Positions 24,643-35,280 of a stretch of DNA of 64,000 nt are shown here, piece by piece. The DNA is from Adiantum capillus-veneris (Eukaryota; Streptophyta; Polypodiopsida; Polypodiales; Pteridaceae). Position 1 is the stretch's first letter, and the number at the start of each line of letters is the position of its first letter. A model generated the notes under the pieces. It had not been told where the DNA came from, ran no database searches, and saw only the letters and a program-made list of their open reading frames with translations. A program made the position numbers and the translations under genes. Location: positions 45,389,598 through 45,453,597 of the forward strand of contig CM043962.1 of the NCBI GenBank assembly GCA_014529385.2, read 5' to 3'.

Positions 24643-25088
24643 ATGCCTAGGGGAAATCACGGACAATGGGATAAGAGTCTCCAACCATCCCCCCGTGTTG
24701 ACCCTATCAACAATGTGCACGCTAATTACATTCTCAACAATGTATATACTATGAATAATGTATGCAAAGCACATAGCCCACACAACTACAGAGATGCTCT
24801 CCATGTAGTCAACGAGGCCACATGCTCCATATTCAATGCCATGCAAGACCTTGATGTCAATGCACATCCAACCAAAGGGAATATTGAGCATGTTTTTGTT
24901 CTAGCTAAAAATGCAATCATGATTTGGGGGGAACATATTTTCGCACCCCACATGATTGTGTAGCCTTTGAACGACATGTGGAGGCTTGGGTAGAAATGTG
25001 GATGATATACATTGCTGCGCAAGAACAAGCCAATGGAGCCAACAACAACAACAAAGCCAACAATGACACTAGCGATGAGGACAAGTAG
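24643..25088 (+). pseudogene. RepR small ORF, copy 1 (unknown protein)
   Basis: Starts MPRGNHGQWDKSLQPS and runs 106 aa. A frameshift near 24935 (HIFAP/HDCVAF) moves to a second frame ending NNDTSDEDK at 25088, together ~145 residues. Copy 2 has the same start, body (DPINNVH, CSIFNAMQDLDVNAHPT) and C-terminal part (VAFEQHVEAWVE, YIAAQEQANGA). The body is rich in Asn, Val and Ala; the tail is acidic. Most differences between copies leave the peptide readable. I do not recognise the family. Confidence 0.45.
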
Positions 25089-25683
25089 ATTTCACCTTTC
25101 CTCGCTAATTTTAGAGAAATGAGTCCTTAACACCATAATAACATATTGTAATGGTTTTTTTGTCCATATCTATCTTATTGTACTTCTTGCTTTAAGTTGT
25201 GTACTTTAAACCCTTCTAATCTTAGTTTGTGGTTTTGTTATAGTTGTCTTTTTTTGTCCATATCTATCTTATTGTACTTGTTGCTTTAAGTTGTGTAATT
25301 CAAACCCTTCTCATATTAGTTTGTGGTTTTGTTATTGCTGTCTTTAAATGTTGTTCAAAATCAAATTTGATTATTATGGAGTGTTAATCATTGAAATTGG
25401 CTCGTTGCAAATGTTTTTTGTGCATGTCTTATTGTTCGATTGATGGCTAATCATGTTGCATGGTGTATATCATGATGTTTGAAAAGAGTGTGTATGCCCT
25501 GCTATGGGTATATTTTTTGTGTTTGTATACGGGTGTGCATGTGTATAAGTGCACACAAGTGTGACAAAATAGAAGTATGCTTCTCGCTTTGGTGTTTATG
25601 CATGTTGCCCAACATATATCACAATATTTGAGAAGACTATGTGTGCAATGGTTTGGGTGCATTATGTGCTTGTATGAGTGCAC

Positions 25684-25685
<2 letters not shown>
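25089..25685. other. A/T-rich 3' part of RepR copy 1, no gene
   Basis: Contains the internal 92-bp duplication and scattered ATATATCA words. Short minus-strand frames with His/Cys/Thr runs are not conserved as peptides in copy 2. Confidence 0.6.

Positions 25686-25756
<71 letters not shown>
25686..25756. repeat. (GA)n array
   Basis: About 35 units, followed by the module TTTATAAATGATGAATGTTTG that also follows arrays at 33382, 49969 and 51646. Confidence 0.9.
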
Positions 25757-25761
<5 letters not shown>

Positions 25762-26114
25762 TAAATGATGAATGTTTGCCAATGTGTGTGTAAGAGAGAT
25801 AGGCACACACACACATACAAAGAGATGGAGATGATGATGAAGAAGAAGAAGTAGATTGATCAAACATTGTAGAAAACTATCCCAAGAGACCTTGGAGCTC
25901 TATCCAACGAGAAGAGTTGAGCTCAAGAGGGGTTATTCAAGATGGAAACACCCTAAGCCCATCTACTAAACTTGGGTAGTAGAATGGTTGAACCATTTTC
26001 CCCTTTTTTTAACGCACATACAACCATCGGCAAAGCGCGCACACACACACACACCTGAGAGAGAGAGAGAGAGAGAATGAGAGAATCTTTTTGGAATTTT
26101 CTCGTCGAATTCCA

Positions 26115-26749
26115 AAAAAGTGCTCGCCGAAAAATTATGTCTGTGCATAATGCATCAAACTTAAGAACTTCAGGATTTTCTTGGGTCATAAGTCTCCAAG
26201 TACTAGCAAAAGTCTGGTAAGAATTTGGCAAAGCATCAAGAACAATCTGCACAAGGGAACTGTAAGGAATGACTTCACCGCAGAAATAAGTTGCTCATTT
26301 ATATCCTTGACAATACCAAGAAAAGTGTCCATTTCAACTCCTCATGCATAATCTTTCATCTCTTTACGCAGGAATGCAATTTTTGCCTCATTGCAACTAG
26401 TCAAATTATCCCAAGCCTATTTTGTTCAACAAATGTGAGGAGTAATAGTGTGCTTCACAGACAATGTGATCAGTGCATGAGCCTACGCATCTCTTACATC
26501 CCAACAAGCTTGCTTAGCCGTAGGCAAAACAATTCTAACAACATCAATCCTTGCAGCAAAACCTGCAACATCCTCAACATTGCCTATATCCACACAACTA
26601 GGATGTACATCAATGCCTTTCACAATGTTCCAAATTCCCTTTGACACAAGGACATGTTGCATCATGTAAGCCCACATAGGGTAATTGTCTCAATCCAATC
26701 TTTCCTCAGTAGTAAATATATTAAACACATCTGTGTTGTAGTCTGCCAT
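26115..26749 (-). pseudogene. gag: Copia-3a gag remnant
   Basis: The ATG at 26749 corresponds to the MADNN start of copy 3b. The frames contain LWAYMMQHVLVSKGIWNIVK-like gag text (26483-26677), AWDVRDAQAH-like text, then DALPNSYQTFASTWRLMTQ and LKFDALCT (25953-26252). This is a Ty1/copia UBN2 capsid. Interruptions near 26380-26480 break it. Confidence 0.75.
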
Positions 26750-27110
26750 GGTGAGTGCTTGCACTTGATGTGAAAACTACTCAAAAAGAGGAGAAACAAA
26801 GCAGGAACAACACGTGATATATAGAGGAAACCGCAGAGATTGTAAAGGACCTCCTATGCAAAAAACAGCACTGACAAAAGTTCTCTACAAAATGAAAAAA
26901 TAGCATGTGCAGTACTGCCTGTGGAAACGGAGGCCAAAATGAGCCCAAATTAAAATTCTTAGGAGATCAAGCTCTAAGAGCTTGCCTAAAGTATTTGTCG
27001 GCCTACTGATGCACGATTTATAATCATAGAAATCAAAGAAAGTGACTAGGTGTGTGTTGGAGTTGCTGGCGACTAAGCTAGGGAGGATGCAACCGGCTCT
27101 AATACCAATT

Positions 27111-27336
27111 GTTGGAATTAGGGTTGCAGGAAAACACACATATTTGGGAGAAGATGAAGGAAGCTCAAGGCACACAACAAAGAGTGTATTACTTAGTGTG
27201 CATGGAAAGATTGACAGCCCTAGAGTGATGGGCGTATATACAATGCATGGGGGAGAAAGCCTCTCAGTGAGGGAAAAATTTTCCCGACGGTCCTAACTGT
27301 GTTCACACACATCACTACCAAATGTAGATGGTAACA
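27111..27336 (-). repeat. Copia-3a 5' LTR
   Basis: 226 bp, TGTTACC...CAACA on the minus strand, followed by AT and a tRNA-Met-type primer site TGGTATTAGAGC. The same length and ends occur at 51323-51548 and 54056-54282. Confidence 0.8.
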
Positions 27337-27340
27337 CATG

Positions 27341-27960
<620 letters not shown>

Positions 27961-27961
<1 letters not shown>

Positions 27962-28161
27962 TGAGAGATAGAGATATGGGTAATAATAAAAACAAGCTCT
28001 CCCCAAAATTCTCATTCCAATCGCCTGTTGAGCGTGCATTTTTTATAGAATATAGAATTTGAAGAGAAAGAGAAGAAAAGCTCCCCCCAAAGCTCGCTCC
28101 ATTCCAATTCCCCGAAAGCCTCCCCAAGCGACAAGTCGAGCATGGAAGCATCACCAAACTA
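27961..28161. repeat. 200-bp repeat, empty site for Gypsy-2
   Basis: GATATGGGTAA... to GGAAGCATCACCAAACTAG matches 54503-54692. In that copy Gypsy-2 is inserted right after CAAACTAG; here the sequence continues AAAGCCGTTG. Confidence 0.85.
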
Positions 28162-30560
28162 GAAAGCCGTTGTCTTTCTCCATTCAATCAATGCTCCTAT
28201 CAGAAAACTAAACACCTCCATTGCATACTCACACCTATGAAAATTGGCCTCATGGCCCTCCAGTAACATGCTTGAGTCATTAGCAAGCTCAACATCCAAG
28301 AGCTCCTCTCCCCGAATGGGTAACTGTAGGCCATACAAACAAACCTCCTGTGAAGTCAGCAATCTACTCATCACCTCTACATAGAAAAGAAATATGAAGG
28401 GGGCGAGAGGGCAGCCCTAACATATTGAGTGTGTAAGTATGAAGCGTTCCCCATGACCCCCTACCAAAAACACCTGACTGTGAGCACATTTGGAAAGAGC
28501 AGACACGCCTCTAATCCATGCCTTTGAAAAACCCATCTTGTGCATAGTGCCCTCAAGGAAGCCCCAATCAACTTTGTCATATGCCTTCTCATAAGTTGAC
28601 AAGGAGCAGCACAAGATCCTCTCTTTTAGGGACTCCCCCCTTCTTGGGGATGAGGTAATTGAAACCCCCCACTCATGATATCAAGAATCTCCCTATTGTG
28701 AAAAATGTATTGGTATGCACTACATAGGTCTTGTCCAAGAACATCCCAGTACTCCAAGAAGAAGTGGGAGTCAAACCATCCATTTCTGACAATTACCATA
28801 AGAGGGTGCTTTGAGGAGCCTTCTGAGGCTCCTCTAGTAGGAGAGAGCTCTCTAGTCTCCGTAGCATCTCCTCAGTGACTAGGCAAGGCACTTGCCCACA
28901 CCTACTCTCTACATGCATCCATGTGCTCTCAATTAAGAGTAGCTCACAATAAAAGTCAATACATACTGCAAGCATGTCCTCAGACTCTATGAACATACCC
29001 ATCACCTCTCGTCAACAAGCAAACATGGATATGCACATATCGAGGACCCACCATCTCAAAAACCTCACTAGTAACTTTGTTGCCCATGTGGATCCACTGA
29101 GATGCGTGCCGATGTGAGGCAAAGTCATGGCCCTGCTCCTCAATGGTGATCAGCTCCTATCGACCTTGCCTCATCTGATCCTCCATCCAAGGGCTACCTA
29201 GGATGATGCTTCTCCATCTGTGGGAGGAAACCAATGCCCCGATGGAGCCGATGCTCCTCCTCATGGGTTGCAGCCAATTTGGTTGTCGACTCTTGAAGAA
29301 AGAAACAACTAAGCTCCCCACGGCCTTTGGCATGTACCCATAATGACCTACTGCTATGAGTCCACAAAAGTCATACATACACCTTCATGAATGCCTTTAG
29401 GCCCAAAAGGAGCTGACCAAAATGTCTCAAAGCGATCACTCAAAATCTGGCCACATCGCCTAATATGGCTCTCACACAGATGATGCTCCTAGAGCATAAG
29501 CATATCTATTGCTCCTCCCACAAGGCATCTCTGAAGCTTTTGTCTAATTCAACCCCTCTGATGATGTAGAAATTGGGGTCACCCTAGCCCTTGCACATTC
29601 TAGGAGACAATCCTCATGGGGTTATTGACAAAAAACCAATGTTGCCACAATAGCCAATCTCACAATTTTCAAAGCAAGCTTGGATAATAAGTAATTCACA
29701 TTTGAGCGACCTCAAGATAGCCGTGTCTAAAGTCTCTGTCTGACCCTTGCCCAAGCAGAGTGTGTAGTCCGTAGAGATACATCCTCTATTCAGAACTCAT
29801 CATGCACATATACACTCTAAATGTCTGCAAAAATGTAAACCACAATGTGTCTACATCATGCTGCATCATGTGGTCTCACAGAGAACTTGCCAATAGCCAC
29901 ACAGTTTGTATCAAGTCTATCATTCTCGAATCTCTTGTGTGGTGAGATAACTCAAGGGCTTGGACATGGAGCAAGCACATCATCGTGTGCATAGTACACT
30001 CTGTCTGTTGATCCCTACCACACAATGGGAAAGAAACACCAATCATTTTGTGTAAGGCCTCTACACCTCTGGTTGTCTGAAACAGAATATATACTTTGAA
30101 ACAAGCCGCCTCTAGGTCAAGAGATGAGTCATTGATAAAACGTGTAAAGTTATAGTCAAAGAAGTCCTAGCGATGACAAATACCGATTGGTCAGCCTGTG
30201 ACGACTGCCGCAAAGGTCAAAGCCTGCACCAAGAGGAGCATCTGTAGGTAGCGTAGCTCTTCCTATGCCAAGCGGCTCATGGCAAAGGTACTTCCAAGAG
30301 ACCTCCAAGCTACTGAGGAGTGGAATGTCCCCTGGCCGGCAGCGAGGCATGATAAGGGCCAAGAAATGGGATGAGGAGGCTAGTGGGGGAGATGGGGGGG
30401 GGGGGGGGGGGGGGGTAGTGGGAATGATAGGCGGGGAGGGAGTGGTGATGGTGAAGCTTAGGTAGAGGGAGCATCCGCCGCTTTGTCCTACTACGAAGGG
30501 TAAAAAAATTTCCCTGTGGGAACCAACTATTGCTGGCCTGGTGTATGCCATCCACTAGGA
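28162..30560 (-). pseudogene. L1-type plant LINE remnant
   Basis: A second LINE lineage. Minus-strand blocks: a possible endonuclease start at ~29625 (MRIVS, then NVQGLG after a stop); endonuclease-like frames 29157-29378 and 29050-29150; RT from ~28980 (LVTEEMLRRLESSLLLEEPQ, FFLEYWDVLGQDLC), YEKAYDKVDWGFLEGTMHKM (28417-28614), then GCPLAPFIFLFYVE and the domain after it (28159-28374, LTSQEVCLYGLQLP). The YADD box is degraded (ANDSSML). A frame at ~29880-30150 (FTRFINDSSLDLEAACFKVYI) and a proline-rich one at 30156-30551 may be ORF1, at low confidence. Full of stops; long dead. Confidence 0.6.
30393..30415. repeat. Poly-G tract
   Basis: A run of about 20 G, coding for the proline run in the minus-strand frame 30156-30551. 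Confidence 0.8.
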
Positions 30561-31566
30561 CGCCATGGTGGTGCCCGTGTCCCTGACCACAATGGCCACG
30601 AACCTACTGCCAGCCCTCATATACCTAGGCACCTATCTGTCTCCGCTTGCTAAGCCTGGCTTGACTTGTGGGGTTGAGTTTGTGTCGCGGGTTGGGTCCT
30701 CCTACGTAGATAGGCCTTTGCGAGATGGCCAATCTATCTACAAATGAAGGATTGATGCAGGAGTCAAATACTCCATGCTCTGGTAGACCATCCACCACTC
30801 ACCCAAGGTAGTAGGATTACCTTCAAAAGAGTGTGAGTGTCTCGAACCAAAACACATGTTGTAGGTATATGCTTGCTGTTCTGGCAGCAACTACAGATAT
30901 CGTGCATGGTGTCTCCACAACAATTCCAATCTCAAAACCTATATTGGAAAGTAATGGGAGTTACTCTCTCCTCAAGCCAAGGAAATAGATTGTAATGGGC
31001 AGATATGCTTCCTCGATAAGAACATCAGTAGTCGGGTCAAAACGATGACACCATCGTTGAAAGTGAGTCCATGGCTAGGGGCTCAGAAAAATTACCTTCA
31101 ATGCCATCATGGGAGTCTCTAACTTAATATGGTAGTACTCGTAGTCGAGGAATTTAACATCATGATCTTGCCCACGTTCCCAGGAGAAGGCAGGCCCTCG
31201 AGGAGGTTGCGCACTTTGCCTCTACTAGGTTGGTTGCCCATAATCTTGCAGATAACAGAGGTGTCTCGGAGCCACTACAGGACTTGCCATGGATGCTAGA
31301 TGCCCTTGGAGCACCATTTTCGCCCGGAGTGGAGAAGATCGAGTTCTTTGCTCAGTAAGTCAAGGAGGGCACCTCTATGCTCGATTTTTGCCATTGAAAA
31401 GTCTGCTAATGTGCCATTGAAATGTCTACTAATGTTTGTGATGTCATAAACATGTGATTATTGGATACCTTCACAAAGGTTGGGGATGCAATTTTGGATT
31501 GTCTTGCAGGTCAGCTTGGCTTTGGAGTGCGAGCATCTACAATGACATTGCATCAGCATTGACCAA
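30561..31566. other. No recognisable feature
   Basis: About 1 kb of moderate GC without microsatellites, LTR ends or protein-like frames that I could support. A plus-strand frame at 30565-30747 (60 aa) has no recognisable motif. It may be part of the L1-type element's 5' region. Confidence 0.4.
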
Positions 31567-33327
31567 GATCACAAATTGTTTTTGTCACGTGTTTAGCCAC
31601 AGTAGCAGCTTCCTACTGGTCTAGGATCGACTCTTCATGTGGGCAAGGTATCACATTTAGCACAATCACAGCCACCTCCGTTTTCTTTACGAAGTCACCA
31701 CCAAGAGTCGAGTGTGCCATATGCACCTCCTCCAAGTAAACCTCCAGCTATAGTTCCAGGTTGGCCAAGTCATGGTCAATCGCTCTATCGGCCACTATTT
31801 TCCACACTGCCCAAGGGAACTCCACTTGCACACGCCTCACAAGTACAACTGCCATAGGATTTGCGACCACTGGGAACCTAAATACCAATTTGTATTGATT
31901 ACTCCATATGAACTTATTCTCTATGTAATGGAGAACCAAAACTTACTCGTTGGTCATACTAAATACCAATTTGTATTGATTACTCCATATGAACTTATTC
32001 TCTATGTAATGGAAAACCAAAACTTACTGGTTGGTCATACTATGTTTTAATTTTTTATGAGAATCATGTGCTATGTGCTTGCCACTATGTTTTGTGTTTT
32101 GGAACTACGTTTAATTTTTGAAGACAAGTCAATCGAAGGTGATTAATCTTTAAGTGAGATTTTTTTTCTCCACTTTATTTTATGTGAAAATATTACGGAG
32201 GACATGGTGCAACTGATCTTTGAAGTAAAAACACTCGGGGTTCTTTATAAATAGCCAACAAAACACTATTTTCATTCATTTATTCATTTGCAAGTTTCTC
32301 TAAGTATTTATTTTCAAAAGTTATTACTTTAGTTTTCTCTCATTCACATATTTACCATGCCTAGGGGAAATCAAAGACAATGGGATCGGTGTGTCCAACC
32401 ATCCCCCCCCCCCCGCCGTGTTGACCCCATCAACAATGTGCACACTGATTACATTCTCAACGATGTATATACTGTGAATAATGTATGCATAGCACAAAGC
32501 GCACACAACTACACGGATGCTCTCCGTGCAGTCAATGAGGCCATAGGCTCCATATTCAATGCCATGCAAGACCTTGATGTGAATGCACATCCAACCGAAG
32601 GGAATATCGAGCAAGTTTTTTCTCTAGCCTAAAATTCAATAATGATTTGCGGGAGCATGCTTTTCTCACCCCACTTGATTGTGTAGCCTTTGAACAACAT
32701 GTGGAGGCTTGGGTAGAAGTGTCGATGACATACATTGCTGCACAAGAACAAGCCAATGGAGCCAGCAACACCATGAAGCCAACAATGACAGCAATGACAC
32801 TAGCGATGCGGACAACTAGATTTCACATTTCCTCACTAATTTTAGAGAAATAAGCCCTTAACTCCATAATAGCATATTGTAATGTTTTTTTTGTCCATAT
32901 CTATCTTATTGTACTTGTTGTTTTAAGTTGTGTACTTTAAACCCTTTTAATATTAGTTTGTGGGTTTGTTATTACAGTCTTTCAATGTTGTTCAAAATCG
33001 AATTTGATTATTTCGAAGTATTAATCATTGAAATTGGCTTGTTGCGAACATTTTTTGTGCATGTATCATTGTCTGATTGATGGCTAATCATGTTGCACAG
33101 TGTATATCATGATGTTTGAAAAAAGTGTGTATGCCCTACTAATGGTATATTTTTTGTGTTTGTATACAGGTGTGCATGTGTACAAGTGCACACAAGTGTG
33201 ACAAAATGGAAGGACACTTAACACATTGGTGTTTATGCTTGGTGCCCAACATATATCACAATATTTGAGAAGACTACATATGCAATGATTCCGGTGCATT
33301 TATGTGCTTGTATAAGTGCACGTAAGA

Positions 33328-33387
<60 letters not shown>

Positions 33388-33480
33388 AATTGATGAATGT
33401 TTGATCAAAGAGTGTTTGTGAACATGTGTGTGTGTGTGTGTGTGTAGTTGTTTTACTTTTATAAATAGACACACCAAGGA
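31567..33480 (+). repeat. RepR copy 2
   Basis: Second copy of the repeat at 23946-25800. It has an 81-bp tandem duplication of its own (TAAATACCAATTTGTATTGA onward, 31880-32040), a poly-C run (32403-32413), the TATA box and the small ORF. It ends with (GA)n (33330-33381), the GATGAATGTTTGATCAAAG module and a (TG)n run. Confidence 0.75.
32357..32819 (+). pseudogene. RepR small ORF, copy 2
   Basis: MPRGNQRQWDRCVQPS... 91 aa to a TAG at 32630. A later frame carries FEQHVEAWVEVSMTYIAAQE. The poly-C run inserts extra prolines after QPS. It aligns well with copy 1 at peptide level, which argues that the ORF was once translated. The TAG and frame changes indicate decay. Confidence 0.45.
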
Positions 33481-33612
33481 ACAAGATGTTCAAAAGACGA
33501 CTGGCTAAAGATGTGTAGGCAAAGATTAGTACAGAAACAACTCAGTTTTTGATTCATAATTGTACAACATAATAAGAATGAAGTATCATTCCAAATGAGT
33601 TTATACAAAGGT
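33481..33612 (+). other. Left flank of Gypsy-1 (possible copia-like LTR end)
   Basis: TTTTATAAATAGACACACC at ~33460 looks like a promoter, and the sequence ends TATACAAAGGT. Rejoined across the Gypsy-1 insertion it reads ACAAAGGTATCAGAAC, close to the end of an LTR plus the primer site TGGTATCAGAGC. This suggests an LTR-type element was the target; it is unproven because no second LTR was found. Confidence 0.3.
33608..33612. repeat. Gypsy-1 target site duplication, left
   Basis: AAGGT, repeated at 46729-46733 on the other side. Confidence 0.9.
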
Positions 33613-33922
33613 TGTTAACCCTCGTGGCTCACGGGCACCCTATCGCCTACGATGGACACTGTAACCGTATTATTTATTTAAGTAGAGTTAGGCACCGGGC
33701 TTGTCGGTCCAATAGGGAAAGGTAGAGTGATCGCCGATGAGAGGCGCACTCTAACACGAACATGCTAGGGTTAGTTGGCTAAGCATGGGCGCCCAAGTGT
33801 GAATGGGGTGAGCTCACATAAAAGCCAATTAAACCTAAAATTGAGTCATTCTCTCATTGTGCAATAGAAGCTGCTCTTGCTCCATCTCCACCTTCTCCTT
33901 CACCATCTCCTTGTGTGTGTGC

Positions 33923-33956
<34 letters not shown>

Positions 33957-33957
33957 G

Positions 33958-34019
<62 letters not shown>

Positions 34020-34265
34020 GAGTGTGTGTGCGATCGAGCGTTGCGGCGGCACGACGGCGGCGAGGTGGTTGAGCGCGGCGTAGCGGCGTCTCCCTCTTCT
34101 TCGCGGCAAGGAACCCTCTACGGCAGGAGCATAAGGCGGTGAGTGACACACCATTGCCCTCTTTGAGCTTACTAGTTAAACTAGTTGTGTGCTTGGAGCC
34201 GTCTGCGGCTCGTACACGGTGTATCGGCAAGTCCCTTGCTTCGACAGTGCGGCAAGGAGCGCACA
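33613..34265 (+). repeat. Gypsy-1 5' LTR
   Basis: 653 bp. Apart from a microsatellite that differs (here (GA)n with a GGAGGGGG break, 33923-34017), I count about ten differences from the 3' LTR, all transitions. Confidence 0.9.
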
Positions 34266-34269
34266 TTTT

Positions 34270-34287
34270 TGGCGCCACTGCCGGGGA
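34270..34287 (+). other. Gypsy-1 primer-binding site
   Basis: TGGCGCCACTGCCGGGGA, four bases after the LTR. It matches the complement of the plant tRNA-Asp 3' end (TGGCGCCGTTGCCGGGG) except for two bases. Confidence 0.75.
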
Positions 34288-35280
34288 ATAGCCCTGCACT
34301 AAGCCCAAGAGGCACTTTGTGCTTCTTGTATGAGTGGTTTGCAGTAGGAAAGAAGAGGGAGAGGAAGGCGTATTTTTTCTGCAAGTTGGTAATTCTGTTT
34401 TTCTGTTGCGCACAGTTTGCATTTTCTGTTTTTCTGCTGCGTACATTTAGTATTAGTTAGACAGTTAGCAAAATTCTGTTTTTCTGTTTATACACAGTTA
34501 GCATTAGTCACACAGTTAGCATTTCTTGCGTTTTTTTGCATTTTCTGTGTTTTCACTGCACAGTTCTGTCAAGTTTCAATTTCTGCATTTTCTGTGTTTT
34601 CTGGTTTGTGCACAGTTAGGCGCACAGTTAGTTAATTAAGTAGGTTAGTAATTAGGTGAACCACTGATTAGCAGGTCAGTAGGTAGGTGGGACAGTAAAT
34701 AGTTAGGTGAGGTCAACGCGCACCAAAACGCGTACCAAATAATATCTCCAAAAAAAAAAAAAAAGGGAGCGAGGGGGAGGTTAGATTTTCGAAAATAAAA
34801 AACGTGAGTTATAAAAACGGACGGGTTGGTTTGTGTAAAAGTTAGATCGGGATCATTTCCCCAAGCCCAAGCCCAAGCCCAAGCCCAAGCCCAAGCCTCA
34901 GTCCTCAGTCTTATGATATATACTAGACTCACTCTTATATATATACCCTACCTCCTCAAGAGGGAATGAGAGCATGTGGGACAAGTCCTCCACTCTCCTC
35001 CCTTCTCTTCCCACTTGCACCTTTAGACTTGCTATTTGGAGCCTAGTTCCCCAGCTAGGAAAAAACTGTTTTGGGCTTTTCTGGAGCAAAATAGAACCAA
35101 ACGGTGGGCTGTAAAGAACAGTGCGTCCCTCCTAGCGATACGCTCGTTTCGAGCTATCACACGGCCCATTCCACGACACGCTCTAAAAAATCTAGCAAAA
35201 AAACAAACAAAAAACACACTAAAAACTAGTCACAAGGCCTCCTAGAGCAGCTTTTTGACACCTTAGGGTATCAAAAGCAC
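34288..35280 (+). other. Gypsy-1 leader
   Basis: Non-coding. It has degenerate repeats of TTTTCTGTTTTTCTGCTGCGYACAGTT (34380-34620), an A-run at 34749, seven CAAGCC-type hexamers (34858-34897) and a TATATATA at ~34937. No gene before the ATG at 35281. Confidence 0.7.

Larger units (their letters stand above)
23946..25800 (+). repeat. RepR copy 1: 1.8-kb dispersed repeat
   Basis: Matches 31567-33480 over nearly its full length. Shared marks are TTGTCACGTGTTTA at the left edge, a TATA box, a small ORF, an A/T-rich 3' part and a terminal (AG)n followed by GATGAATGTTTG. In this copy a ~92-bp block (TTTGTCCATATCTATCTTATT onward, 25157-25340) is doubled; copy 2 has it once. No terminal repeats or transposase were recognised, so the class of repeat is unknown. 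Confidence 0.75.
25800..27336 (-). mobile_element. Copia-3a: gag-only copia derivative
   Basis: Minus-strand order is LTR (27111-27336), primer site (27096-27108, TGGTATTAGAGCC), leader, gag (26749 leftward), then a break after FDALCT into non-copia sequence with (CT)n and (GT)n tracts and a ~200-bp segment shared with copies 3b and 3c. No protease, integrase or RT. Three copies with the same break point mean that a deleted master copy was itself multiplied by a helper element. Confidence 0.75.

Noticed and set aside
30156-30551. Proline-rich 131-aa minus-strand ORF as a host gene
   Set aside because: The proline run comes from a poly-G tract and no domain is visible; at most it is part of the L1-type LINE ORF1.
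34858-34899. CAAGCC hexamer run as telomere-like or regulatory repeat
   Set aside because: Not a telomere motif; a short local hexamer expansion in the Gypsy-1 leader, like AGAGCCAAAGCC at 48143.
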